Position numbers and translations under genes: made by a program. A stretch of 64,000 nucleotides of DNA from Rhodoferax sp. (GTDB lineage: Bacteria; Pseudomonadota; Gammaproteobacteria; Burkholderiales; Burkholderiaceae_C), in assembly GCA_018061265.1 (NCBI GenBank), contig JAGOUM010000002.1, positions 49,781 to 113,780 of the forward strand, written 5' to 3'. Shown here piece after piece: positions 18,665 to 30,343 of the stretch. Under the pieces are notes generated by a model. The model was not told where the DNA came from. It saw only the letters and a list, made by a program, of their open reading frames with translations, and did not search any database. Numbering within the stretch: position 1 is the stretch's first letter; every line of letters starts with the position of its first letter.

Positions 18665-20779
18665 GTGAATTCACATCCATCTGAAGACATCCGAAACCGC
18701 CTGCTGGTGGCGCGTTTGCCTACCATGCCTCAAGTGCTGCTTAAATTGCTGGCGCTGTGCCAGGCCGATGAAGCTGGCATGGCTGAGTTAGCGGCACTGA
18801 TCAGCGGTGACGCCGGGTTGACCGATCGAATGATGCGAGTGGCCAACAGCGCTGCCTTCCACCGCAGTGGCCGAAAGGTTGACCTGCTGCATGCACTCAA
18901 CGTGTTAGGTGCCGATCTGGTGAAAACACTGGTGATCAGCGAATCGGTTTTCCAGACATTTACCGGGTTTACCCATGCTGCAAGTGCAGACCTGAGGGGC
19001 TTCTGGAAACACTCGCTCACCGCCGCAGTTGTTGCCAAGGAGGCGGCCAAAGCAGTTAACTACCCGCAGGTGGAGGAGGCCTATCTGGCTGGCCTTTTGC
19101 ATGATGTGGGCCGCCTTGCATTGCTGGCAGCTGCGCCAGAGATGTATCACTTCAACTTCCACGCACCGGATGGTGACGATTTGTGCACGGTCGAGCAGCG
19201 CACCCTGCAAATTTCTCATGCCGAGGCCGGTGCCTGGCTGATAGAGCGATGGCAGATGGACTCATTCATCGCCGATGCCGTGCTTTACCATCATGAGAGT
19301 GCTGCTCGGCTGGCTTCGACGCATCAACTTGTCCGACTGGTGCATATCGCACACTTGCTCAGTGACCAGCCACCCGGCACGCCTCTGACAGCCAACCTTG
19401 GCGGGCTTTGCAACATTCCAGACAGCCAAATACAGGCGATTTACGATCAGGCAGACGACCAAGTCATGGCAACGGCCAAACAAATGGGCATTGACCTCAA
19501 TGGCGCAGATACCATGGCACCTCCTGCGGCAGTGCCGCCCCCCGCCCCTGCTGTCAACCGTGCGCAACTTCAGTTGCAAAACGAAATCCGCCATCGCACC
19601 CTGATCGCAGAATTGGCTCAGGCGCTGGCGCGTCAGCAAAATGAGACGCAGCGTCTTGAGTGCATTCTTCATCAGGCCGGTGCGCTTTTGAACCTGAATG
19701 ATGCAGCCATATTCTTGGCGCAAGCCAACTCCAAAATGCTGACCGGTGTTGTTGCCGGGGCACAACGCCAGCGACTTGTCGGCTTTGCTCTTTCGCTTCC
19801 CGGCACTGGCATGGCTGAAGCCGTCTTGCAACGAAGACCGATTGTCCTCAACATGCAACAAGAACTGCCCAGTCTGGCTGAGAATCAGATTTTGCGCGCT
19901 TTCGGATCGGATAGCCTGCTATGTATTCCAATGTTTGCGGGCTCGCGATGCCTGGGCATGCTGATCTCGGGCATTGAAGCATGGCGTGAGTCAGAGCTCA
20001 AGCAGCAGGAAAAATTTTTAATGGCATTTTGCAGCCAGGCGGCGCGAAGTCTGGACACCGCAGCGACCGAACGCGTGGAACTGGATCGGCGCCTTGACCA
20101 GCTTCGGCAGGAGCATCTGCAAAACTCACGCAAAGTCGCACACGAGGCCAACAACCCATTGACCATCATCAAAAGCTACCTCGGAGTGGTTGATGATAAG
20201 TTGGCCCGCCACGAACCAGTTGCCGACGAACTGACGATTCTTACCGAAGAAATTGATCGGGTCGGCAACATCATCAAGGAGTTCGCTGGCACAAGTGTTC
20301 CGGCAGCGAACGCCGTTGTCAATCTGAACCGGGTTGTCAGTGACATCGTCAGGTTGTTTCGGGACAGCCGGTTTCTTCCATCCTCAGTGCAGGTTACCGC
20401 GCGTGTCACCGATCAACCCTGTGAAATCAATGGCAACAGGGACACTGTCAAACAAATTTTGGTCAACCTGATCAAGAACTCGGTCGAGGCAATGCCCCGG
20501 GGGGGACAAATTGAGGTGATGAATCACGGAAAGGTCTTGCACGACAGTCGGGAGTATTTCAAGCTGCAGATCAAGGATACCGGGCCAGGCTTGCCTGACG
20601 ATGTTTTGGCCGGTTTGTTTTCGCCGGTACGCAGCCGCAAGTCGGGTGAAAATCGTGGTCTGGGTCTGAGTATCGTCCATGGTCTTGTCACCAAGCTTGG
20701 TGGACGGATCACCTGCAGTAGCTCACCGAAGGGAACCAGTTTTGAAATTCAGTTGCCCACCAGGATGACGCCGCGCTGA
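18665..20779 (+). CDS. Soluble HDOD-GAF-histidine kinase hybrid
   Basis: A 704-residue protein without membrane segments or signal peptide. An HDOD domain (~10-215) keeps an intact LLHDVGR, unlike the other two HDOD proteins here. A linker and short coiled segment lead to a GAF-like domain (~330-470), then a histidine-kinase core: H493 in KVAHEANNPLTIIKSYL, N-box QILVNLIKNSVEAM, G1 DTGPGLPDDV and G2 GLGLSIVHGL. All catalytic elements look intact. GTG start (18665), no strong ribosome site. The next gene, 22 bp downstream, is a response regulator, so this is a two-component pair in which the input is HDOD/GAF and the output is c-di-GMP turnover. Confidence 0.9.
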   Translation: MNSHPSEDIRNRLLVARLPTMPQVLLKLLALCQADEAGMAELAALISGDAGLTDRMMRVANSAAFHRSGRKVDLLHALNVLGADLVKTLVISESVFQTFTGFTHAASADLRGFWKHSLTAAVVAKEAAKAVNYPQVEEAYLAGLLHDVGRLALLAAAPEMYHFNFHAPDGDDLCTVEQRTLQISHAEAGAWLIERWQMDSFIADAVLYHHESAARLASTHQLVRLVHIAHLLSDQPPGTPLTANLGGLCNIPDSQIQAIYDQADDQVMATAKQMGIDLNGADTMAPPAAVPPPAPAVNRAQLQLQNEIRHRTLIAELAQALARQQNETQRLECILHQAGALLNLNDAAIFLAQANSKMLTGVVAGAQRQRLVGFALSLPGTGMAEAVLQRRPIVLNMQQELPSLAENQILRAFGSDSLLCIPMFAGSRCLGMLISGIEAWRESELKQQEKFLMAFCSQAARSLDTAATERVELDRRLDQLRQEHLQNSRKVAHEANNPLTIIKSYLGVVDDKLARHEPVADELTILTEEIDRVGNIIKEFAGTSVPAANAVVNLNRVVSDIVRLFRDSRFLPSSVQVTARVTDQPCEINGNRDTVKQILVNLIKNSVEAMPRGGQIEVMNHGKVLHDSREYFKLQIKDTGPGLPDDVLAGLFSPVRSRKSGENRGLGLSIVHGLVTKLGGRITCSSSPKGTSFEIQLPTRMTPR

Positions 20780-20801
20780 CGCTGGCCGATCGCTGCAGAA
20801 C

Positions 20802-22979
20802 ATGACTCCAGTCAGTACAACGCTTGCCGCCGCAGCCTTGCCGAGCGCTCCATTTCAGTTGTTGCTGATTGATGATGAGCCGCGGATTCTCAACAGTCTT
20901 TGTGAACTGCTCAAAAATCGGGGATTTGTCCTCTCCAAAGCCGCGAATGGTAACGAAGCGGTGCGAAAACTCAGCCAGCAGCGGTATGACCTGGTGATCC
21001 TGGATCTACGCCTGCCTGATATCAGCGGACATGAAGTCATGGATTTCATGGCCGCGCGGCAAATGGACGCCAATGTCATCATTACCAGCGGTGACGCCGG
21101 AATCGACGCCGCCATTGGCGCGCTCAAACGAGGTGCCTACGATTACCTGAGGAAGCCCTATTCACGCGAGGAACTTCTCAAGGCAGTTCACAACGCCTTG
21201 CATCAGCGGCGCCTTGCGGCAGAAAACCGTCAGATTGCGGCGCAATTGGAGTACTCGGAGCGCCACTACCGATTTCTGGTCGACAGTTCGCCTGACATCA
21301 TTTTCACGCTCAGTGCCGACGGTGTGATCACGTTCGTGAACCATCGTGTTGAGCCACTGCTTGGTTTCAAATGCGAAGAACTCGTCGACCGGCACTACAG
21401 CGCTCTGGTCCACGAGATTGACATGGAGCGCGCCAATTTTGTGTTTGGCGATATCAAGCGTGACCACCAGTGGTCACGCAATATCGAACTTCGCCTCAAA
21501 TCGAACCGGGTCGAGGACGAACCCCGTACATTCATCGTGGAGTTGGCGACAGTTCCGTCGAATAACCAGCAAAAAATACCATCGTCCATTCCTGCGAACA
21601 CCGCATCATCAGGTGTCTACGGCGTTGCCCGCGACATTACTGAAAACAAACGTGCCGATGAGCTGATCGCGTACCAGGCCTACCACGATATTCTGACCAA
21701 CCTACCCAATCGACTGCTGTTCAAGGATCGGCTTAATCTTGCGCTGCTGCAGGCCAAGCGGAAAAAAGGCATCCTCGCCGTTCTGTTCGTTGACCTTGAC
21801 CGATTCAAGGTCGTCAATGATTCGTTGGGGCACCCGATTGGTGATGAACTGCTGCAACAGGCAGCGATCAGGCTTCGTGATTGCCTGCACCATGGTGACA
21901 CTCTGTCACGTTTTGGTGGCGATGAATTTACCGTGGGGCTGCCTGAACTGGAGCAGCCCGAGGATGCCAGTCGCATGGCGCAGAAACTCTTGCAAAGCCT
22001 GCGTCAACCCTTCGTGCTGGGCGGCCACGCCCTGCATATTTCGGCCAGCATTGGTGTGGCGGTGTTTCCGGATGATGGTGATTGCATCGACGAGCTGATC
22101 CGCAAAGCGGACCTGGCGATGCACAGTATCAAGGCCAAAGGCCGCAATGGCCACGCGTTTTTTAACGTCGACATGCAGGATTTGTCATCGGAGCGGATTA
22201 CTCTGGAGCACGATTTGCATCTGGCATTGAGCCAGGGCGAACTGGAGATGTATTACCAGCCGCAGGTTGACGTGGCCTCTGGCAAAGTCATCGGGGTCGA
22301 GGCACTAATGCGCTGGAACCACCCTCGGCGCGGTTTTTTGGGTGCCGGCACATTCCTGCCATTTGCCGAGGACAGCGGCTTCATCATCCAGCTCAGTGAC
22401 TGGATGCTGGAAGCAACCTGCCGCGACTTGTTGGCGTGGAACACTTTGGGCGGGGAGCCAGTCTACCTGTCCATCAACCTGTCCCCACACTACCTTGAGC
22501 GTGGCGATTTCTTTGAAAAACTCAAAAGCACACTCGACCACTACGGTATTTCTGCGGAGCAGATCGAGGTTGAGGTGACCGAGAACATCTGTATCCGCAA
22601 TCCGCTGACCGCCATCGAGCAACTCAACAAGCTCTGTCAGCTTGGGGTGCGGGTAGCCATTGATGACTTCGGAACCGGCTATTCCTCATTGTCGTATTTG
22701 CACCGTTTCCCGATTCATATTCTGAAAATCGACCGCTCTTTCGTCATTCCAATTGAAGACGACGGGCTGCAGTTTCCGGTCGTTCTGGCGATCATTTCGA
22801 TCGCCAAGGGCCTGGGGCTCAAACTGGTTGCCGAAGGCGTTGAAACCGAGGTGCAAAAACGCTACCTTGAACAAGCCGGGTGCGCAACATTTCAAGGCTA
22901 CTATTTTCATCGCCCGATGTCACATCTGGCGTTGATGGACCTCTTGCGCACAGAAAAAGAGCACTTAAACAAGACTTGA
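20802..22979 (+). CDS. Response regulator with REC-PAS-GGDEF-EAL domains
   Basis: A 725-residue cytoplasmic protein. REC (~17-130) has the phosphoacceptor D68 in DLVILDLRLPDISG and the conserved Lys in YLRKPYS; PAS follows (~150-285, YRFLVDSSPDIIFTLSADG), then GGDEF at 372-376 (RFGGDEF) and EAL at 500-502, with [13 protein letters not shown] and LKIDRSF. Both output motifs are intact, so it could make and/or break c-di-GMP. It lies 22 bp after the HDOD-GAF-histidine kinase and is the obvious partner: phosphorylation of D68 would set the output. The end converges with the elaA-type gene, 19 bp away. Confidence 0.93.
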   Translation: MTPVSTTLAAAALPSAPFQLLLIDDEPRILNSLCELLKNRGFVLSKAANGNEAVRKLSQQRYDLVILDLRLPDISGHEVMDFMAARQMDANVIITSGDAGIDAAIGALKRGAYDYLRKPYSREELLKAVHNALHQRRLAAENRQIAAQLEYSERHYRFLVDSSPDIIFTLSADGVITFVNHRVEPLLGFKCEELVDRHYSALVHEIDMERANFVFGDIKRDHQWSRNIELRLKSNRVEDEPRTFIVELATVPSNNQQKIPSSIPANTASSGVYGVARDITENKRADELIAYQAYHDILTNLPNRLLFKDRLNLALLQAKRKKGILAVLFVDLDRFKVVNDSLGHPIGDELLQQAAIRLRDCLHHGDTLSRFGGDEFTVGLPELEQPEDASRMAQKLLQSLRQPFVLGGHALHISASIGVAVFPDDGDCIDELIRKADLAMHSIKAKGRNGHAFFNVDMQDLSSERITLEHDLHLALSQGELEMYYQPQVDVASGKVIGVEALMRWNHPRRGFLGAGTFLPFAEDSGFIIQLSDWMLEATCRDLLAWNTLGGEPVYLSINLSPHYLERGDFFEKLKSTLDHYGISAEQIEVEVTENICIRNPLTAIEQLNKLCQLGVRVAIDDFGTGYSSLSYLHRFPIHILKIDRSFVIPIEDDGLQFPVVLAIISIAKGLGLKLVAEGVETEVQKRYLEQAGCATFQGYYFHRPMSHLALMDLLRTEKEHLNKT

Positions 22980-22998
22980 TCAGGTGCAACGCGCCCGG

Positions 22999-23493
22999 CT
23001 ACCCAGCGCGAACCATCTCCAAGTGTTCGATGCCATCTTCCATGTAGGGTTTGCCGGCATCTTCAAACCCGTGCTGGGCATAAAAACCTGCCAATTGCAT
23101 CTGTGCACCAATGCGAATTGGCTGTGGGCCCCACAACTGGCTGATGGCGGTAATGGCCTGGTCAATCAACTGGTGGCCCAAACCGCCGCCACGCACACTC
23201 TGTCGCGTCAAGACCCGGCCAAAACTGGCCTCGGAAAACTTGACTCCGGCACCGAAGCAGCGTGCATAGGCCCGCAACTCCCCCTGTTGCACACCCAACA
23301 GGTGCATGGCCAGGGCGTCCGAGCCATCCATATCATGGAAGATACATTTTTGCTCCACCACAAATACCTCACTGCGCAAGCGCAGCACCTCGTACAACTC
23401 AAAGACTCTCAGATCTTCAAAGGCCAGCAAACGCCAGACCATGGCGTCGGCGCTGCGTGTGTGGTTGCCGATGTTCCACAAATGAAATGTCAT
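22999..23493 (-). CDS. elaA: ElaA-type GNAT N-acetyltransferase
   Basis: A 164-residue acetyltransferase of the ElaA group. Family motifs are ELYEVLRLRSEVFVVEQ near residue 30, GRVLTRQSVRGGGLGHQL (acetyl-CoA binding loop) near 95, and the C-terminal YMEDGIEHLEM. Substrate is unknown for the family. The ATG at 23493 is preferred over one 14 codons upstream because GGAG lies about 9 bp before it. Single gene, convergent with the response regulator. Confidence 0.87.
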   Translation of the reverse strand: MTFHLWNIGNHTRSADAMVWRLLAFEDLRVFELYEVLRLRSEVFVVEQKCIFHDMDGSDALAMHLLGVQQGELRAYARCFGAGVKFSEASFGRVLTRQSVRGGGLGHQLIDQAITAISQLWGPQPIRIGAQMQLAGFYAQHGFEDAGKPYMEDGIEHLEMVRAG

Positions 23494-23699
23494 ATCGATT
23501 ACTCCGGTAGCAGGGTGCACTATACCCTGCGTCAAGCGGAAAATTGACGTTATATTTGTAGCATTAACTATATGTCAAATATGGGCTTAAGACCAATTTC
23601 TCAATATTTTTGCGCTGATTTGACTGACAAGCCCCCCCCTTGTGGCGATGCAATGCCCAGCGCGGAACTGCCTTCAACATGGCCATCGTGGCAGGTGCC

Positions 23700-24800
23700 T
23701 CAGGCAGTGGCTGACTGCAGGGCAAGGTCCACCTGCTGCAACGATCCCACCTGCCCGGTTTCATACAAGAAAATGCCGGTGCTGCGGACCAGCCCCAGAC
23801 TCTGGTTCGTCGCGCCATTGACTGAGAAAGGACTTGCCACCCGCCCCAAATACAGCGCGCCGACTCCACTTTGCGCCAGCGAACGCAGGCGGTCCCGCCC
23901 CTCTTCATCTTTCTGCCACACCTGCAAATCGCGATAAACCGCATCGTTCTCGTCGATCCACTGATTACCATCGAGATCGTACTGCGCCAAGTCAGCAAAG
24001 CCGTCACCACTTTGCACACCAAAGAGTTCTGTGCCATCGTTGACCTGGCCGTCACCATTCCTGTCCAGCGTCAGAAAGCCACTGCCACCACTCACAAAGG
24101 CAATTTGTTCCTGCGATCCGTCGGCATCCAGGTCAAAGGTGAAACCCATGTCCGACAGTTCAGCACCAGCCCCATTGAAGTTGATCACCAGCGGGTCCTT
24201 GAGCACCGCGTCGCCAGCACGCACCGAAATCCGGCTTTCTTCGGTGTAACTGCGGCTCATCGCAAGCTGCAACGAGAAGTTGATGGTTTTTCCATCGGCA
24301 GTCTGCACCACACCTTGTGCGCTGACCGTGGTGGACTCGGTTTCGACCACGACCTCGTGACTGTCGAACTCAAGCCCCCAGCCATCGCGTGGTTCAGGCC
24401 GCTGGGCCACAGCTTCTGCTGACCCGGCCAAAACGGGCGACGGCGCAGCACCCGCCTGCAGTTCGCGAGCGTCAAAAACATGGACAGCCCTCCCAGTCAA
24501 GGCCAGCACAATATCCATCAATAGACGCAGACGCGGATCGATCGGCGTTTCGTCGCGGCCTGCTGCCACCGCCTCAGTGTGTGCCGTCGGGGCAGGCGCT
24601 CTGGCGTGTGCCGCCATTTGGATAGACGCGGCGGGTGACAAACCCAGAACCACACCGCTGTCAGGGCCCCGGGGCCGCTCGCGCCCCTCAAAGTCCGGGC
24701 GTCGATCGCCAACCCAGGTCCGCAGTTTGGTTTCTGAGCTGCGATACAGCGCGCTGGTGTGCTGGCTGTGCAGAGCAATGTTGGATTGGCTGATCTTCAT
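23700..24800 (-). CDS. Asp-rich protein with EF-hand-like calcium motifs, function unknown
   Basis: A 366-residue protein without signal peptide or membrane segment. Residues 1-140 are low-complexity and polar. The C-terminal half carries three acidic loops of DxDxDG type: D222-L-D-A-D-G, D246-R-N-G-D-G and D275-L-D-G-N, resembling EF-hand or dockerin-type calcium loops. This GSGFLTLDRNGDG...ELFG...GDGFADL arrangement recurs in many proteobacterial hypothetical proteins and in large secreted adhesins and toxins. Flanking genes are unrelated. Function not assigned; calcium binding is inferred from the loops only. Confidence 0.7.
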   Translation of the reverse strand: MKISQSNIALHSQHTSALYRSSETKLRTWVGDRRPDFEGRERPRGPDSGVVLGLSPAASIQMAAHARAPAPTAHTEAVAAGRDETPIDPRLRLLMDIVLALTGRAVHVFDARELQAGAAPSPVLAGSAEAVAQRPEPRDGWGLEFDSHEVVVETESTTVSAQGVVQTADGKTINFSLQLAMSRSYTEESRISVRAGDAVLKDPLVINFNGAGAELSDMGFTFDLDADGSQEQIAFVSGGSGFLTLDRNGDGQVNDGTELFGVQSGDGFADLAQYDLDGNQWIDENDAVYRDLQVWQKDEEGRDRLRSLAQSGVGALYLGRVASPFSVNGATNQSLGLVRSTGIFLYETGQVGSLQQVDLALQSATA

Positions 24801-24902
24801 TCCTGTCTTTCGACCAACATGAACCGGAATTCAGCCTCTTTTCAAGCTTTATTTTTACCAACTGCTGCCGACCCCCACCCTCAACGTGTATGGAGGCGGC
24901 GT

Positions 24903-25814
24903 TCAGGCGACTCCATGTGCCTTGAACCAGGCCAATGCACGCGTGAAACCGTCTTCTGCCGGTTCCTTGCGATAGCTGGGACGGTAATCCGCATGAAATG
25001 CATGTGGCGCGTCCTTGTACACCACAAACTCAGAAGCCTTGGCAGCCGCATTGCCCTTGGCACCGGCCTCTGCCAACGCATCCTTCATCTGGTTGACCGT
25101 GGTCAACGGAATGCCCCCGTCCTGGCCACCGTACAAACCCAGCACCGGAGCCTTCAGCTGAGCCGCCAGATCCAGCGGATGTTTGGGTGTCAGTTCGGAG
25201 GCTGTGCCGACCAGACGCCCATACCACGCCACCCCCGCCTTGACGTTCTTGCTTTGCTGGGCATACAGCCAGGTGATGCGCCCACCCCAACAAAAACCGG
25301 TGATGGCAACTTTTTTGGTGTTGCCACCGTTTTCACCAGCCCATTGGATGGCGGCATCGAGGTCACCCATGACCTGCGCATCCGGCACCTTGGAAACCAC
25401 CTCAGCCACCAGCTTGGCCATCTGTGAATAACTCGCCGGATCACCTTGACGCGCATACAACTCCGGCGCAATGGCAAGGTAGCCAGCTTTTGCGAAGCGG
25501 CGGCAGGTGTCAGCAATGTACTCATGCACACCAAAGATCTCCTGGATCACCAGCACCACCGGCAGGTTCTTTTTCCCTTCAGGCATGGCAAAGAAGAAAG
25601 GCACTGAAAAACCCGCCACGTCATAGATGGCCTCACCGGTGCGCAGGCCCTCGGACGAGGTTTTGATGGCGGTCTGCGCCATGATGGGCATGGCGGTGGC
25701 CGCATACCCCACACCCAGCGCAACTTTCAGGGCGGTACGACGGCTCGCGCCGGCTTCGGTGGACACACCTGGCAGCAACGCTGAAACATCTTGTGTCTGG
25801 TCTTTGGTGAGCAT
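24903..25814 (-). CDS. Dienelactone hydrolase family protein with Tat-type signal
   Basis: A 303-residue alpha/beta hydrolase. The N-terminus has SRRTALKVALGVGYAATAM (residues ~25-43), a twin-arginine signal for folded export, ending near PIMAQ. The catalytic triad of the family is visible: Cys in GFCWGG, Asp in GGQDGG and His in APHAFHADY. Dienelactone hydrolases open lactones in aromatic breakdown, but many exported relatives have unknown substrates. AGGAG lies 8 bp before ATG 25814. It is divergent from the bkd operon with 229 bp between. Confidence 0.9.
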   Translation of the reverse strand: MLTKDQTQDVSALLPGVSTEAGASRRTALKVALGVGYAATAMPIMAQTAIKTSSEGLRTGEAIYDVAGFSVPFFFAMPEGKKNLPVVLVIQEIFGVHEYIADTCRRFAKAGYLAIAPELYARQGDPASYSQMAKLVAEVVSKVPDAQVMGDLDAAIQWAGENGGNTKKVAITGFCWGGRITWLYAQQSKNVKAGVAWYGRLVGTASELTPKHPLDLAAQLKAPVLGLYGGQDGGIPLTTVNQMKDALAEAGAKGNAAAKASEFVVYKDAPHAFHADYRPSYRKEPAEDGFTRALAWFKAHGVA

Positions 25815-25941
25815 TCGGGTCTCCTTTTGATAAAAGTCAAGAGCTTATCGACAGGCGGTACCCGAGTTTTCCATGGGGATATGTTGCCGTGGCGAAATCC
25901 GCTATGCTCTGCGCCGCATGCCTTGCCAGCGGTGATCCTGA

Positions 25942-28310
<2,369 letters not shown>

Positions 28311-28313
28311 ATC

Positions 28314-29579
28314 ATGGCCATTCAGATTATCAAGATGCCCGACATCGGCGAAGGCATTGCCGAGGTTGAACTGGTCGCCTGGCGCGTGGCTGTCGGGGAA
28401 CGCGTGGTGGAGGACCAGATCCTGGCCGATGTCATGACCGACAAGGCCACTGTGGAAATTCCGTCGCATGTGAACGGTATTGTGCTGGCGCTGGGAGGTG
28501 CCGTCGGTCAGGTCATGGCAGTGGGCTCAGAGATCATCCGCATAGAAACAGGTGCCGACGAAAACCCATCCACGTCTTGCCCTCCCGCTGCCAATGTTGC
28601 CGTTGCAGCCGATTCCGCAGCGACCGACATCAAGCCAATCGTCCCGTTGCCGGATATCCCCCCCCAAGCTGAGGCATTGCCACAGGCCGCTTTCAACGCG
28701 CCAGTTCAACACGCACTGGCCGCTCCAGCCGTTCGCCAACGTGCGCAGACGCTTGGAATTAACTTGCGGGCCGTGGCGGGTACCGGGCCGTCTGGGCGCA
28801 TCACCCACGCTGATCTGGATGCCCAACTGGCAAAGCGGACCGTTGACCAGTCGACCCGCCCGTCGCTGGCTGACCAAGCGGCTGATGAGCAACAAATTGC
28901 CGTGATCGGGCTGCGGCGCAAAATTGCGCAGAAGATGCAGGAGTCCAAGCGCCACATACCGCACTTCACCTACGTTGAAGAAATTGATGTCACAGAGCTC
29001 GAGTCCCTGCGCGCTGAACTCAACGCCGAACACGGACCAAGCCGTGGACGCCTGACGATGCTGCCTTTTTTGATCCGGGCGCTGGTTCTGGCCGTCCGGG
29101 ACCACCCCGAAGTTAACGCCCGCTACGACGATGAGGCAGCGGTGATCACCCGGTTCAAGTCAGTTCACCTGGGACTGGCAACACAGACCCCGAGTGGCCT
29201 GATGGTGCCAGTGCTGCGGGATGTGCAATTGCTCGATGTCTGGTCATGCGCCGCCGAGGTGGTGCGCCTGGCCGACGCCACACGCAACGGCAAAGCCGGA
29301 CGCGACGAACTGGTTGGCTCCACCATTACCTTGACCAGTCTTGGCGCTTTGGGAGGCATTGTCAGCACGCCAGTCATCAATTACCCCGAGGTGGCCATTG
29401 TCGGCACCAATCGTGTGGTGGAACGCCCTGTAATCATTGACGGTGCGATGGTGGCACGCAAAATGATGAACCTGTCGTCGTCGTTTGATCACCGGGTTGT
29501 TGACGGCATGAATGCAGCGCAGTTCATTCAGTGTATACGCCGCCTGCTGGAACACCCAGGCATGCTGTTTGTGCGCTAA
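28314..29579 (+). CDS. bkdB: Branched-chain 2-oxoacid dehydrogenase E2 (dihydrolipoyl acyltransferase)
   Basis: A 421-residue core of the complex. One lipoyl domain (~3-78) has the lipoylation site K44 in MTDKATVEIPS; a Pro/Ala linker leads to the E3/E1-binding domain (~139-175, APAVRQRAQTLGINLRAVAG), then the acyltransferase domain (~195-421) with the catalytic H393 and D397 in DHRVVDGMNAAQF. GGAGG lies 10 bp before the start and the gap to E1 beta is 3 bp. The operon ends here: no dihydrolipoamide dehydrogenase (E3) follows, so E3 must come from another locus such as the pyruvate or oxoglutarate complexes. Confidence 0.94.
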   Translation: MAIQIIKMPDIGEGIAEVELVAWRVAVGERVVEDQILADVMTDKATVEIPSHVNGIVLALGGAVGQVMAVGSEIIRIETGADENPSTSCPPAANVAVAADSAATDIKPIVPLPDIPPQAEALPQAAFNAPVQHALAAPAVRQRAQTLGINLRAVAGTGPSGRITHADLDAQLAKRTVDQSTRPSLADQAADEQQIAVIGLRRKIAQKMQESKRHIPHFTYVEEIDVTELESLRAELNAEHGPSRGRLTMLPFLIRALVLAVRDHPEVNARYDDEAAVITRFKSVHLGLATQTPSGLMVPVLRDVQLLDVWSCAAEVVRLADATRNGKAGRDELVGSTITLTSLGALGGIVSTPVINYPEVAIVGTNRVVERPVIIDGAMVARKMMNLSSSFDHRVVDGMNAAQFIQCIRRLLEHPGMLFVR

Positions 29580-29594
29580 ACACCCGAGGTTCAC

Positions 29595-30266
29595 TCAGTG
29601 AAAATTCAGCACCACCATGGGCAGCGCCCTGACACCAGGCTGTCGGGACAAAAAATCTCGCAGCGCATCGAGCAACTTGGCTTTGCATAGTGCCCGCACA
29701 GTATCCTCTCGGGCTACAGTGAGGCCATGGCTTTGGGCCGTGGAGCTGAATTTTTGACTGGCCGCAGTAAAAACCGCCGCTTCGTTGGCCACGACACCCG
29801 CCAGCGATAGATCGTGTGAAGCGGATTTGACCAGCGGCGGGGACTTCAGTACCGGCAGTCCGGTTTTTATGGTGATTCCAGTCCCATCCTGGTTCAACTC
29901 AAAACTCTCGGGCTTGAGGTCAATCGCCAGAGAAAACTCCACCTGGTACTTGCCAATCAGCATGACCTCCGACTTGATCTTGTCTTTTTCTGGCAGCAGC
30001 CGATCGACCTGTACATAGTCACGCACCACCGTGACTCCCAGGGACTTGGCCTGCTCCGACAGATACAGCTTGGCCGGCGCCAGGTACTCTGAATACTTGG
30101 AAAAGCCCAGCAGCTTGGCTTTGACGGACTCAAGCTCAGTGGTCATCTTCAGCATCTGATCATTGGCAATCTGCCGTTCCTCGTAACGCTGAAACTGCAT
30201 GAAGACAAATACAGCGGCCGCGCTGACAACACAACCCGCAAGCGCCAGAATTGTCATGTTCTCCAC
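29595..30266 (-). CDS. Membrane-anchored protein, DUF4230-like
   Basis: A 223-residue protein with one N-terminal transmembrane helix (~4-22, ILALAGCVVSAAAVFVFM) and a soluble part, presumably periplasmic. The alternation KYQVEFSLAIDLKPESFEL...GTGITIKTGLPVLKSPPL resembles the DUF4230 family; function unknown. Start: a perfect AAGGAGG lies 8 nt before a GTG (30266); the GTG six codons upstream would be inside or before that site, and the next ATG is 17 nt from it, so GTG 30266 is chosen. Stands alone, tail to tail with bkdB. Confidence 0.65.
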   Translation of the reverse strand: MENMTILALAGCVVSAAAVFVFMQFQRYEERQIANDQMLKMTTELESVKAKLLGFSKYSEYLAPAKLYLSEQAKSLGVTVVRDYVQVDRLLPEKDKIKSEVMLIGKYQVEFSLAIDLKPESFELNQDGTGITIKTGLPVLKSPPLVKSASHDLSLAGVVANEAAVFTAASQKFSSTAQSHGLTVAREDTVRALCKAKLLDALRDFLSRQPGVRALPMVVLNFH

Positions 30267-30343
30267 ACTCAAGACCTCCTTCACATCAAATTTAGCAATC
30301 CAGTCGCACCACCCGGGCTTGACTCGCAGCGAACGGCATTTCC

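Noticed and set aside
23536-23699. Small gene between the ElaA-type and Asp-rich protein genes
   Set aside because: Open frames there only overlap the neighbours in shadow frames and lack ribosome sites; nothing else is seen.
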